Assembly (NCBI GenBank): GCA_902773305.1
Contig: CACYEB010000186.1
Span: 1-14,903 of the forward strand
Source of the DNA: an uncultured Bacteroidia bacterium
Lineage (GTDB): Bacteria; Bacteroidota; Bacteroidia; Bacteroidales; UBA932
Length of the DNA: 14,903 nt
Direction of reading: 5' to 3'
Below the pieces are notes generated by a model that saw nothing but the letters and a program-made list of their open reading frames with translations, was not told the DNA's origin and ran no database searches. Position 1 is the first letter of the stretch. Every line of letters starts with the position of its first letter. Below, piece after piece: positions 6,623 through 13,605 of the stretch. The position numbers and the translations under genes were made by a program.

Positions 6623-7051
6623 CTATTCGGCGGCTTCTTCTTTATCCGCCTCGTCTTCATCTATGAATTCGAGGGAGCCATATCGCGAGAGGCAGTTGTA
6701 CCAGTCCAGGACTTTCTTCATATGCGAAACATAGAAGCGGTCGCGGTCGTAGCCGGGAAGCACCTGAGAAAAGAACTCCTTGATTTTCGCAGGGTCCGAC
6801 TTGCTGCCGGGAGCCTCTTTCCCGTCCAGGGCGGCGCGCATATCCTCGAGTACCTTCCGGAGAGTCACCTCACCGTCGTCGGCGTATATGGAGACATCTG
6901 CAAGAGTCGTCACTTTTGCCGAAGTGGGAACGCTGGAGCGCTTCTTGGTTTCCATAGCCTCTACGATAAAACCGTTGCGGGCCTGTGCAATATATTCGAA
7001 CAAACCGGGCTGACCCGATATTGCGAGTACTTTTTTAAGATCGATTGCCAT
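6623..7051 (-). CDS. DUF5606 family protein
   Basis: The 142-aa product matches the small Bacteroidota family DUF5606, recognised from its opening MAIDLKKVLAISGQPGLFEYIAQARNGFIVEAM and the segment SVPTSAKVTTLADVSIYADDGEV. There is no signal peptide or membrane segment, so it is cytosolic. The C-terminal tail (FIDEDEADKEEAAE) is strongly acidic. The function of the family is not known to me. In this operon it sits between coaE (six-base gap) and rimO (two-base gap), among genes tied to translation and envelope biogenesis, which suggests constitutive expression but does not give a role. Confidence 0.82.
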   Translation of the reverse strand: MAIDLKKVLAISGQPGLFEYIAQARNGFIVEAMETKKRSSVPTSAKVTTLADVSIYADDGEVTLRKVLEDMRAALDGKEAPGSKSDPAKIKEFFSQVLPGYDRDRFYVSHMKKVLDWYNCLSRYGSLEFIDEDEADKEEAAE

Positions 7052-7057
7052 TTGACT

Positions 7058-7648
7058 TTATTTTTTCAGTTTTTCAATAATCTCCAACAATACCGGCAGC
7101 ACAGGGGCCGTGTCGTCTGTCACGACCGTGAGGTCGGCCTTTGCCTCGCGCTGCGCGTCGGACCACTGCGATGCCATACGGGCCTCCACTTGCTCTCTGG
7201 AGAGACCGTCACGGCGCATCACCCTGGCGATGCGCACCTGCTCGGGTGCAGATACAGTGACCGTGTAGTCTGCAAATGTATCAAAAAAAGGTTTCTCCAG
7301 CAATATGGCAGATTCCAGCACCACGATGTCCCCCGGCTGCCTCTCTGCCCATTTCACGAAATCCTCCGCTACTGCGGGATGGACTATCGCTTCCAGTGCA
7401 GCCAACAATGTCCTGTCGCCAAACACCCTGGTCGCTACCGCACCTTTGTCCAAAGTACCGTCGGGGGTTATCACCCCGTCGCCCAGCAAATCCACAACTC
7501 TCCGGCAGAGACCGGCATCTTCGTCGTAGAGGGCCTTCGCACGGCTGTCACAGTCGTATGACGGGATTCCCAGCGCAGCAAATGCAGCAACGATGGCAGA
7601 CTTGCCGCTTCCGATTCCTCCAGTACAGCCTATTACCTTCTTGTCCAT
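7058..7648 (-). CDS. coaE: Dephospho-CoA kinase
   Basis: The 196-aa product catalyses the last step of coenzyme A synthesis, ATP-dependent phosphorylation of dephospho-CoA. The P-loop GGIGSGKS is at 10-17, followed by the family phrases AFAALGIPSYDCDSRAKALY, IVHPAVAEDFVKW and VVLESAILLEK. I chose ATG 7648-7646 (MDKKVIGCTGGIG) over an in-frame alternative seven codons upstream, because it puts the P-loop at the family position and its A is shared with the stop of ybbR in a TGATG overlap, typical of coupled genes. Length is normal. Its location after a YbbR gene is a recurring Bacteroidota arrangement. Confidence 0.95.
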   Translation of the reverse strand: MDKKVIGCTGGIGSGKSAIVAAFAALGIPSYDCDSRAKALYDEDAGLCRRVVDLLGDGVITPDGTLDKGAVATRVFGDRTLLAALEAIVHPAVAEDFVKWAERQPGDIVVLESAILLEKPFFDTFADYTVTVSAPEQVRIARVMRRDGLSREQVEARMASQWSDAQREAKADLTVVTDDTAPVLPVLLEIIEKLKK

Positions 7649-8631
7649 CACAGTTCCAGGACTACACACTCAACGTTAGACGGATCGAGTTCGTACGAAA
7701 TCATCCGGGCCGGAGCGCTGTAGAGCCGGGGCACCACGATGCCGGAGCGGGACGCGGCGAAATCGCTGTAATAAACCACGAATGTGGGGGGATTGTCCTG
7801 AGCCCCCTCCTGTGCAAGCGCGTAGGGAATCCGATAGCGAACCGTGCCGGAAGATGGATTGATCATCATATTGACATCCGCAGGCTTGCCCACCAGGGAA
7901 AATTCCACCTCCTTGGAGAGTTCTACATAACGCACGATGTCTATATGATATGCGGTCTCCGAAGCAGAAATCTCTGCCCCCTTGATGCCCTTTATCCTGG
8001 CCTTGCCGTCCAGCGGGGCGTCGGCGTTGTAGAATGACACCTTGTCGGTTTCGACGTGGGTGATCCCGTCCAAAATGGACATATCACCGTAAACCGCAAC
8101 AGAATCCGGAGTGAGCATGGCGTCGGAAGCAACCATATACTGGCTTTTGCAGCTGATGTCGGAGTTCAGTACCACCGGCACCTTCTTGTGAGTGCGGGGC
8201 GTCAGCCTGAAAGTGAGCCGCTCGGTGTCGAAGTTGGTGATGGTGATATTGGAGCCCAGCGCCTGATAAAGCTCTTCGCTCAGGTCCCTGGTATAAACCT
8301 CAAACAAATTCTGCCGCCCCTGGACAGGGTGCAACTTGGCGCCAGGCACCTTGAGCAGCACATTGCGCGCCACGTTGGCCGAGCGACGCAGACCCACTAT
8401 AGAGAAACCCGTGCCGCTGGCCCTTACCACCAGCACGTCGTCGCTGGCAGACTCCCCGGCATATCCCTCCAGATCTGTGGCAACACTCACCCTGAATTTC
8501 ATGGGGACCACATATTTGAGGGACATTCCGTGGACGAACCACACAGAGCACGCAAGCAGGAGGGAGAGCAGCAGAACCACCCACTCCCTGCCCGCTCCGG
8601 CACTGTTGCTTTTGCGGCCGTCTTTACCCAT
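7648..8631 (-). CDS. YbbR-like domain protein (CdaR-like), membrane-anchored
   Basis: The 327-aa product has a short basic cytosolic start, one membrane segment (about 17-33, WVVLLLSLLLACSVWFV) and a large extracytoplasmic part made of YbbR-type beta repeats. Typical phrases are VPMKFRVSV near residue 43, RLTFRLTPRTHKKVPVV and SPDSVAVYG-like LTPDSVAVYGDMSILDGITHVET. In Firmicutes the related CdaR regulates the diadenylate cyclase CdaA; whether that holds here is unknown and no cyclase gene is in the window. It is 21 bp downstream of yajC and overlaps coaE by one base. The similarity is at domain level, so I give no gene symbol. Confidence 0.85.
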   Translation of the reverse strand: MGKDGRKSNSAGAGREWVVLLLSLLLACSVWFVHGMSLKYVVPMKFRVSVATDLEGYAGESASDDVLVVRASGTGFSIVGLRRSANVARNVLLKVPGAKLHPVQGRQNLFEVYTRDLSEELYQALGSNITITNFDTERLTFRLTPRTHKKVPVVLNSDISCKSQYMVASDAMLTPDSVAVYGDMSILDGITHVETDKVSFYNADAPLDGKARIKGIKGAEISASETAYHIDIVRYVELSKEVEFSLVGKPADVNMMINPSSGTVRYRIPYALAQEGAQDNPPTFVVYYSDFAASRSGIVVPRLYSAPARMISYELDPSNVECVVLEL

Positions 8632-8652
8632 AGGACCGGCTTGCAGGACTAT

Positions 8653-8979
8653 TTATCCCTGCTGTGACTCGCTGAAATCCTTCACCAGGGACGCTTTGTC
8701 CACCCTGATGGAAACACCTTTGCTGACCTCTATATCGACTGTTTTCTCGCCGATCTCGTTCACGGTGCCGTAAATGCCTCCGATGGTGACCACTTTGTCG
8801 CCCTTCTTGAGTTCGCTGCGGAACTTCTCCATCTCTTTCTGCTTCTTCTGCTGGGGACGTATCATAAAGAGCCACATCACCAAAAAGAGCAGTGCTATCA
8901 TTATCAGGAACGACCAGTTGCCGCCCTGGGCCTGCCCGCCGGCAGCCTCTGCCTGGAGGAAAAATGTTAAAAATCTCAT
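8653..8979 (-). CDS. yajC: Preprotein translocase subunit YajC
   Basis: The 108-aa product is YajC, a small inner-membrane partner of SecDF in the Sec translocon. It shows a Gly/Gln-rich N-terminal stretch, one transmembrane helix (about 22-40), the signature RPQQKKQKE directly after it (41-49), and the conserved cytosolic block LKKGDKVVTIGGIYGTV (58-73). The length is typical. The ATG at 8979 leaves a 21-bp gap after nusB. Bacteroidota commonly have nusB, yajC, a YbbR protein and coaE in this order, which agrees with the call. Confidence 0.96.
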   Translation of the reverse strand: MRFLTFFLQAEAAGGQAQGGNWSFLIMIALLFLVMWLFMIRPQQKKQKEMEKFRSELKKGDKVVTIGGIYGTVNEIGEKTVDIEVSKGVSIRVDKASLVKDFSESQQG

Positions 8980-9000
8980 ATCAAGAATATTTTGGTTGTT

Positions 9001-9948
9001 CTATTTGCCACCCGTATAAAGACCGCGTCCCTCTTTGGCCACCTCGCCGTCGGCAAGCATCCTCTTGAGAATCACATCCAACAGACCGTTTACGAAAGTA
9101 TGGCTGTTGGGCGTGCTGTAAAACTTGGATATGTCAACATACTCGTTGATGGTCACCTTGACCGGGATGGAGGGGAATTTCACTGCCTCGGCCATACCCA
9201 TCACCACCAGCAGGGCATCGGTGCGGACGATGCGGTCGGGATCCCAGTTGGGCACGCTCCGCTGCACCGTGGCAAGGTATTCGTCGTAGTGTCCGAGCAC
9301 CGCCGCCAGTAAATCCAAGGCGAAGGAGCGGTCGTCGTCTTTCAAGAAAACATCGTGCACCGGCAGCGGGTTTCCGGCCGCAACCGTTTCAAGGTCCCGG
9401 ATGATGACATTGAGCACAAACCCCAGGTCATCGCTCCAGTAAACCGACGTTTCCTCCAGGATATCCCAGAGCATCTGGTTATCTTCCAGCTCTTCTTCAA
9501 AAATGCGGCACATCAGCCGGCAGTCTTTCTTCAGGGATCCGTCGGGGTCTTCCATATACTCGCGGTAATAATCGGAAGAAGCGACGCTCGCAAAGAGTTT
9601 TTTGATGAAGACATCATACTCGCCCCACCCCAGGCCCTTCTTGTTGCAGGTTTTTACAAACCCCTCATCCGCCTCAAGCATGGCTGTGAAACTGTTGTCA
9701 ACGAATTTTGTGCTGGCATTGCGCTCGCTCTCGCTGGGGTTGAACTTGCTTTTGCCGGCCTCTATCTTCTGCTCAGCCACCCTTTTGAGAGCCGGGCACA
9801 GATTGAGCAGGAAATAATAAAGATCCACGGTTTTGGAGCAGGAGAGCAGCAACTCTTTCTCTGCACTGTTCAAGGAAGTCGAACCCGACGCCTCTGCTGC
9901 ATAAAGAACTTTGAATACCTTGATGCGGATTAACCGGCGGTTTAGCAT
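9001..9948 (-). CDS. nusB: Transcription antitermination/rRNA processing factor NusB (extended form)
   Basis: The 315-aa product is about twice the length of E. coli NusB, as usual in Bacteroidota. The opening MLNRRLIRIKVFKVLYA resembles the NusB first helix, and the C-terminal ~120 residues hold the defining segment IVRTDALLVVMGMAEAVKFPSI plus INEYVDISKFYSTPNSHTFVNGLLDVILKRM. The middle part is an insertion of unknown role. NusB binds boxA RNA with NusE/S10. I start it at ATG 9948-9946; the open frame extends to 10032, but that would put coding sequence across the AT-rich promoter region and add residues foreign to the family. It is the first gene of the operon leading to fabG. Confidence 0.93.
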   Translation of the reverse strand: MLNRRLIRIKVFKVLYAAEASGSTSLNSAEKELLLSCSKTVDLYYFLLNLCPALKRVAEQKIEAGKSKFNPSESERNASTKFVDNSFTAMLEADEGFVKTCNKKGLGWGEYDVFIKKLFASVASSDYYREYMEDPDGSLKKDCRLMCRIFEEELEDNQMLWDILEETSVYWSDDLGFVLNVIIRDLETVAAGNPLPVHDVFLKDDDRSFALDLLAAVLGHYDEYLATVQRSVPNWDPDRIVRTDALLVVMGMAEAVKFPSIPVKVTINEYVDISKFYSTPNSHTFVNGLLDVILKRMLADGEVAKEGRGLYTGGK

Positions 9949-9968
9949 AAAAGGAAAATAATTTTGTA

Positions 9969-9976
9969 CAAATATA
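9969..9976 (-). promoter_or_regulatory. -7 element of the nusB operon promoter
   Basis: The minus-strand octamer TATATTTG fits TAnnTTTG and lies 20 bp upstream of the nusB ATG, a common distance in this phylum. No TTTG is found 19-21 bp further upstream, so the -33 part is weak or absent. This is the only promoter-like site I see ahead of the seven-gene operon. Confidence 0.5.
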
Positions 9977-9996
9977 GATTTTATAGATAAATAATT

Positions 9997-10004
9997 TACC
10001 TTTG
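9997..10004 (+). promoter_or_regulatory. -7 element for the PUR/DUF3276 gene
   Basis: The plus-strand octamer TACCTTTG fits TAnnTTTG and lies 26 bp upstream of the ATG at 10031. The nearest upstream TTTG (9963-9966) is 30 bp away rather than 19-21, so the -33 match is poor. The very AT-rich divergent gap 9949-10030 serves both this gene and nusB. Confidence 0.5.
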
Positions 10005-10030
10005 TTTGGAGAATTTTAAAAAAGAACGCC

Positions 10031-10411
10031 ATGTATTTTGAAGATTACGAGAATGCAAAGAGCCAGGAGCGCGGCAGCGACGATGTCTATTCAAAGCCCG
10101 TGCGCGCCGGCAAGCGGACATACTTTTTTGACGTTAAGGCCACTAAAGGCAACGACTATTACCTTACCATCACAGAGAGCAAGCGCAAGATCGAACGGGA
10201 CGGAAAATATGTTTATGACAAACATAAAATTTTCCTTTACAAGGAAGATTTCGAAAAGTTTTCCGATGGCCTGAAAGAAGTTATCGAATATATCAAGGAG
10301 CGCTGCCCGGTTGTGGAGTCACGCCCCTACAACGATGACTATCAGAGTCCTGCCGCCGTTGAGAATAAGGCGGAGGCCGGTCTTTCCGACGTTGACTTCG
10401 ACGAACTTTGA
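10031..10411 (+). CDS. PUR-domain/DUF3276 nucleic-acid-binding protein
   Basis: The 126-aa product belongs to the Bacteroidota DUF3276 family of PUR-alpha-like single-stranded DNA/RNA-binding proteins. Diagnostic segments are VYSKPVRAGKRTYFFDVKATKGNDYYLTITESKR (about 19-52) and KIFLYKEDFEKFSDGLKEVIEYI (about 66-88), which give the beta-beta-beta-beta-alpha PUR repeat. The tail after residue 95 is acidic and probably disordered. It has no signal peptide. Members are usually small, abundant and single-copy; the exact target is not known to me. It stands alone between a divergent promoter and its own strong terminator (10432-10467). Confidence 0.88.
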   Translation: MYFEDYENAKSQERGSDDVYSKPVRAGKRTYFFDVKATKGNDYYLTITESKRKIERDGKYVYDKHKIFLYKEDFEKFSDGLKEVIEYIKERCPVVESRPYNDDYQSPAAVENKAEAGLSDVDFDEL

Positions 10412-10431
10412 TAAGGTTCTGCCCTTGCCCG

Positions 10432-10467
10432 AAAAAACGCTTCGCCATACCGGTGAAGCGTTTTTTT
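10432..10467 (+). terminator. Intrinsic terminator after the PUR/DUF3276 gene
   Basis: A long stem, aaaaaacgcttc (10432-10443) with gaagcgtttttt (10455-10466), is extended inward by three pairs around a five-base loop and followed by a run of seven T. It starts 20 bp after the stop codon. The A-run on the left makes it potentially bidirectional. Confidence 0.93.
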
Positions 10468-10469
10468 AT

Positions 10470-10477
10470 TATCTTTG
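10470..10477 (+). promoter_or_regulatory. -7 element for the small orphan gene
   Basis: The octamer TATCTTTG fits TAnnTTTG and begins three bases after the T-run of the preceding terminator. The predicted start, near 10484, leaves a leader of about 16 nt before the ATG at 10500. The expected -33 position falls inside the terminator stem and does not read TTTG, so the promoter is half-consensus. Confidence 0.5.
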
Positions 10478-10499
10478 GGTGATAAGACCGAGCACGTGT

Positions 10500-10898
10500 A
10501 TGGAGATATTACAGAAGGACAAAGAGGCTGAAGATTTTTACAAAGAGACTTACGGCATAGATATCACGGCGTTTTCCGGCATCATCTGCCAATCACTCGA
10601 GAATCTCTATTTCAAGGGGATACGTCTCTCCCGCAAGGTATTGTTCAAAAAGCTCTCGGACTGCGGCATCTGCCTTTGCCGCAGCAAAGCCGACCGCATC
10701 AGGATGGCGGCGCTTGTAAAGAAAGTGGAACCGGAGCCCCCTATGCTGACCTCATTCGGAGCGAGGATATGGTATTTGACCCAGACTCACCCTTTCAGCA
10801 CTGAAGAGTTCTCTTTTATGGCCACCCGTTTCAAGCAGAAGACGGAGCAGCTATACCCATCTCTGTGGAACGGATACCGGAATTCGAAAACTATCTGA
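10500..10898 (+). CDS. Hypothetical protein, 132 aa
   Basis: I do not recognise this family. The protein is probably cytosolic and mostly helical: no signal peptide or membrane segment, a charged start (MEILQKDKEAEDFYKETYGID) and a basic middle. It has a cysteine cluster C-x2-C-x-C in SDCGICLCRSKAD (about residues 54-66) that might bind metal, although three cysteines in a small protein can be chance. The start ATG at 10500 is supported by a TATCTTTG element 22 bp upstream; the frame is open further left but that would run through the terminator hairpin and into the preceding gene. Its last eight bases overlap the convergent membrane-protein gene. Coding style matches its neighbours. Confidence 0.72.
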   Translation: MEILQKDKEAEDFYKETYGIDITAFSGIICQSLENLYFKGIRLSRKVLFKKLSDCGICLCRSKADRIRMAALVKKVEPEPPMLTSFGARIWYLTQTHPFSTEEFSFMATRFKQKTEQLYPSLWNGYRNSKTI

Positions 10899-11823
10899 CT
10901 GCCACGAAGATATATTCAAGGAGCACAGCCAGTGCAAGGAAGGCTATCATCACGCGGCACTCCCTGTCGTTGGCCCCCCAGACCAGGTAGTCGTAGATGG
11001 CAAGCGAAACGGGTACCAGGATAATCATAGCGCTCATCTGGAGTGTGGCATAGCTGAAAAGGACCATCAGCAGCGTCACCATCGCCGAGTATGCAAAGAT
11101 GAGTATCATCACCCTCGAGTGCGAGACGCTGTATTCAGCATTCCGCCTGAAAAAGGCAGCCAGCGACACAGCAAAGCAAATCACCAGGGTAACTGTTTTA
11201 AAGACCCTTGCCGCCGAGCCGGCACCCAGTCCTACATACGGCGAAACGGCACACTTCAGATATTGGGAAACCGCCGGGGCCAGGGAACGGACATCTGCGG
11301 TAGCGAACTTGTAAGTCAGGGACAACACCAGCGGCAGCAGGAATCCCGCCAGGGACATTACTGCGAAACGAGGCTTGTCGGGTGCCGGGAAAAAGTTCAT
11401 TATCAGCAGGAAAAGGGCCACCCAGGCAATCGGAGGAAACATCAGCGACGCCACCGCCAGCAAGGCACTGTAGAAAAAGGCCCAGTCTTCGTTGAGATCT
11501 CCGCCGTAAAACCGCGCCGCCATATAGAAAGCGGCATTCACCGCCAGCGCGCACCACATTCCGGAGTCATAAACCGCCACAGCCGGAAAACTGAGCGCTA
11601 TGATGGCAAACACAAGCGGTGCCGCGTGATTTATGCTGACGGCAAAGAAGTCCACCGCCATATATGCCAGTAGGGCGTTTGCGGCAAGAAGAATAAGTCC
11701 GCCCAGCACTGAGACGAACGTCAGGGGGACGCGGCAACAGACAAAGGTGGAGAGGATGTACAGCGCCACGGTGACAATCACCAGGATATACATATACCTC
11801 CTTATGTCAAAATGCCGTCTCAT
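10891..11823 (-). CDS. Polytopic membrane protein of unknown function
   Basis: The 310-aa product is almost entirely hydrophobic, with about nine or ten membrane helices (for example 11-30, 36-58, 65-85, 112-150 as two, 153-172, 207-226, 238-256, 259-280, 290-308). No transporter or enzyme motif stands out. The start MRRHFDIRR is basic, suggesting a cytosolic N-terminus. It begins six bases after the purD stop, so the two genes are co-transcribed. In some Bacteroidota a membrane protein of similar size (DUF6427) follows purD; this could be a relative, but I cannot confirm it by eye. Its end overlaps the convergent orphan gene by eight bases. Confidence 0.8.
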   Translation of the reverse strand: MRRHFDIRRYMYILVIVTVALYILSTFVCCRVPLTFVSVLGGLILLAANALLAYMAVDFFAVSINHAAPLVFAIIALSFPAVAVYDSGMWCALAVNAAFYMAARFYGGDLNEDWAFFYSALLAVASLMFPPIAWVALFLLIMNFFPAPDKPRFAVMSLAGFLLPLVLSLTYKFATADVRSLAPAVSQYLKCAVSPYVGLGAGSAARVFKTVTLVICFAVSLAAFFRRNAEYSVSHSRVMILIFAYSAMVTLLMVLFSYATLQMSAMIILVPVSLAIYDYLVWGANDRECRVMIAFLALAVLLEYIFVAVR

Positions 11824-11829
11824 CTGCCT

Positions 11830-13116
11830 CTAAAGGTATTTCAGAAGGTCTTTTGTGATATCGCTGCGGTGATATGAATCCTTGAATTCTATCCTGGCTG
11901 CCGCATCGTAGGCCCTCCGGGCGGCACTGACCATATCGGTGTCCGTGGCCGAAACCGCAAGTACGCGCCCTCCGCTTGTCACGACACCGTCACCGGCCTC
12001 GGCGGTGCCCATATGGAACACCTCCACTCCTTCCTGACGCGCCTCTTCGATACCCGAAACCGGATAGCCCTTCGCATAACTGCCCGGATATCCTCCTGAA
12101 ACAAGCACTACCGTTACGGCCGCAGAGTCGCTCACCAGAATGGTCTCATCTTTGAGCCTGCCCCTTGCAGCCGCCTCCAGATGGGAGAGCAGGTCGCTGG
12201 AGATGCGCCTCATCACCGATTCCGTCTCGGGGTCGCCCATACGCACATTGTATTCTATCACATAAGGATCGCCGCCGCAATTCATCAGCCCAATGAATAT
12301 GAATCCCGTGTAGTCGATTCCATCGGCCGCAAGGCCCGCTACGGTCGGCTTGACTATCCGTTCTTCTACCTTCCGCATAAACTCCCTGTCTGCAAACGGG
12401 ACCGGCGAAACCGCTCCCATACCGCCGGTATTAGGCCCGCTGTCGCCGTCGCCGATACGCTTGTAATCCTTGGCTTCGGGAAGGATAAGATAGTCTTTGC
12501 CGTCGGTAAGCACGAATACGGAGAGTTCGATGCCGCTCAAAAACTGCTCGATGACGACCTTGGACGACGCCTGGCCGAACTTACCGGAAAACATCTCGTC
12601 AAGTTCACGCTCAGCTGCCTTAAGGGTATCGGGGATCACCACTCCCTTGCCGGCGGCAAGGCCGTCGGCCTTGAGCACGTACGGGGGCTGCATCGTTCCA
12701 AGATAAGCCTTGGCCTCTGCAACAGTCTCTTTTGTAAACGGGCGATAGGCTGCTGTGGGTATGGCGTGCCGTGACATAAAATCCTTGGCAAACTCCTTGC
12801 TGCCCTCCAGACGGGCACCCTCCCTGCCGGGGCCTATCACCATCAACTGCGGGAAGCGCCCTTTCAGGAAATCGGCAAGTCCATCTACCAAAGGATTTTC
12901 GGGGCCGACCACTACCATATCGATGCCGTTGGCCTCCACGGCAGAGGCGATTGCCTCAAAATCCGAGACACCCGCCTTGATGTTGGTGGCAATAGCTGCG
13001 GTACCCGGGTTACCCGGCAGGCAGAAAAGGGCAGACAGCCGTTTGCTTTGGGAAATTTTCCAGGCAATAGCGCTCTCACGGCCCCCACTGCCCACAATAA
13101 GAACTCTTAATGACAT
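11830..13116 (-). CDS. purD: Phosphoribosylamine-glycine ligase (GARS)
   Basis: The 428-aa product joins glycine to phosphoribosylamine using ATP, the second step of de novo purine synthesis. The N-terminal domain opens with VLIVGSGGRESAIAW (5-19) and includes VVVGPENPLVDGLADF (68-83). The ATP-grasp part has LKADGLAAGKGVVIP (148-162), IEQFLSGIELSVF (189-201), the loop NTGGMGAVSP (229-238), and the metal-binding signature EYNVRMGDPETE (288-299). The ATG at 13116 gives the family length. The frame is open upstream to 13377, but that stretch is antisense to the lipoprotein gene and crosses both promoters. The following membrane-protein gene is in the same transcript. Confidence 0.97.
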   Translation of the reverse strand: MSLRVLIVGSGGRESAIAWKISQSKRLSALFCLPGNPGTAAIATNIKAGVSDFEAIASAVEANGIDMVVVGPENPLVDGLADFLKGRFPQLMVIGPGREGARLEGSKEFAKDFMSRHAIPTAAYRPFTKETVAEAKAYLGTMQPPYVLKADGLAAGKGVVIPDTLKAAERELDEMFSGKFGQASSKVVIEQFLSGIELSVFVLTDGKDYLILPEAKDYKRIGDGDSGPNTGGMGAVSPVPFADREFMRKVEERIVKPTVAGLAADGIDYTGFIFIGLMNCGGDPYVIEYNVRMGDPETESVMRRISSDLLSHLEAAARGRLKDETILVSDSAAVTVVLVSGGYPGSYAKGYPVSGIEEARQEGVEVFHMGTAEAGDGVVTSGGRVLAVSATDTDMVSAARRAYDAAARIEFKDSYHRSDITKDLLKYL

Positions 13117-13121
13117 ATCGC

Positions 13122-13153
13122 TTTGTTTATTGCCGCAAAGATAGCTACATTTG
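13122..13153 (+). promoter_or_regulatory. Consensus promoter for the lipoprotein-deoC pair
   Basis: TTTG (13122-13125) and TACATTTG (13146-13153) are 20 bp apart, a full Bacteroidota primary-sigma match. Initiation is expected around 13160, at or next to the ATG at 13159, so the transcript would be leaderless or nearly so, or the real start codon lies further in. The element interleaves with the purD -7 element on the other strand. Confidence 0.72.
13136..13143 (-). promoter_or_regulatory. -7 element of the purD promoter
   Basis: The minus-strand octamer TATCTTTG fits TAnnTTTG and ends 19 bp upstream of the purD ATG. The expected -33 site falls in the first codons of the divergent lipoprotein gene and reads TTTT rather than TTTG, a partial match. 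It lies wholly within the spacer of the opposite promoter, so the two cannot easily be occupied at once. I see no purine-responsive riboswitch in this short gap. Confidence 0.6.
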
Positions 13154-13158
13154 CTTTT

Positions 13159-13590
13159 ATGAAAAAGACACGGGTCATTATTTTGATACTGCTGCTGACG
13201 GTTGTGTGCGCCTGTTCCCCGAAAGGAATCATCCCCAAAAAGAAACTGGCCAGAATCCACGCGGATATGTTCCTGCTGGACCAGTACGCCGGGGCAGACC
13301 GCAATATGCGCCGGTTTACCGACACCACGGCGGTTTACAAGGCGGTGCTGCGTTCTTACGGCGTTACGGCAGAGCAATATTCCGCTTCTATCGATTTTTA
13401 TCTGGACAACTCGAGGGAGATGGCCGAGGTCCTGGAAATGACCGAAAAGATTCTCACCAAACGGAAAAACAAGATTCTGAAGTCTATAGAGAAAGGTGCC
13501 CGGAAACAGGACACCACCCTGCTCCTCGACCGCAGCAAGAAACCTGTCAGGGAGAATTTTCCCCCGGTGGATGAACTCAAAAAAAAATAG
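13159..13590 (+). CDS. DUF4296 domain lipoprotein
   Basis: The 143-aa product has a lipoprotein signal, MKKTRVIILILLLTVVCAC, with C19 the likely lipidated residue (V16-C17-A18-C19). The mature part begins SPKG, which lacks the acidic run that sends Bacteroidota lipoproteins to the cell surface, so a periplasm-facing location is more likely. The segment IIPKKKLARIHADMFLLDQYAGADRN (about 24-49) matches the DUF4296 family, found in this phylum and without a known function. The rest is helical and basic, ending in a lysine run. The start at 13159 fits the signal peptide; earlier in-frame starts fall inside the promoter. It precedes deoC by 15 bp. Confidence 0.85.
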   Translation: MKKTRVIILILLLTVVCACSPKGIIPKKKLARIHADMFLLDQYAGADRNMRRFTDTTAVYKAVLRSYGVTAEQYSASIDFYLDNSREMAEVLEMTEKILTKRKNKILKSIEKGARKQDTTLLLDRSKKPVRENFPPVDELKKK

Positions 13591-13605
13591 TTAAAGCATC
13601 TTGAT

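Noticed and set aside
9949..10032. Extended NusB reading frame
   Set aside because: This AT-rich stretch carries divergent promoter elements, and the family N-terminus begins at MLNRRLIRIKV.
13117..13377. Extended purD reading frame upstream of 13116
   Set aside because: It runs antisense through the lipoprotein gene and both promoters, and PurD begins at MSLRVLIVGSGG.
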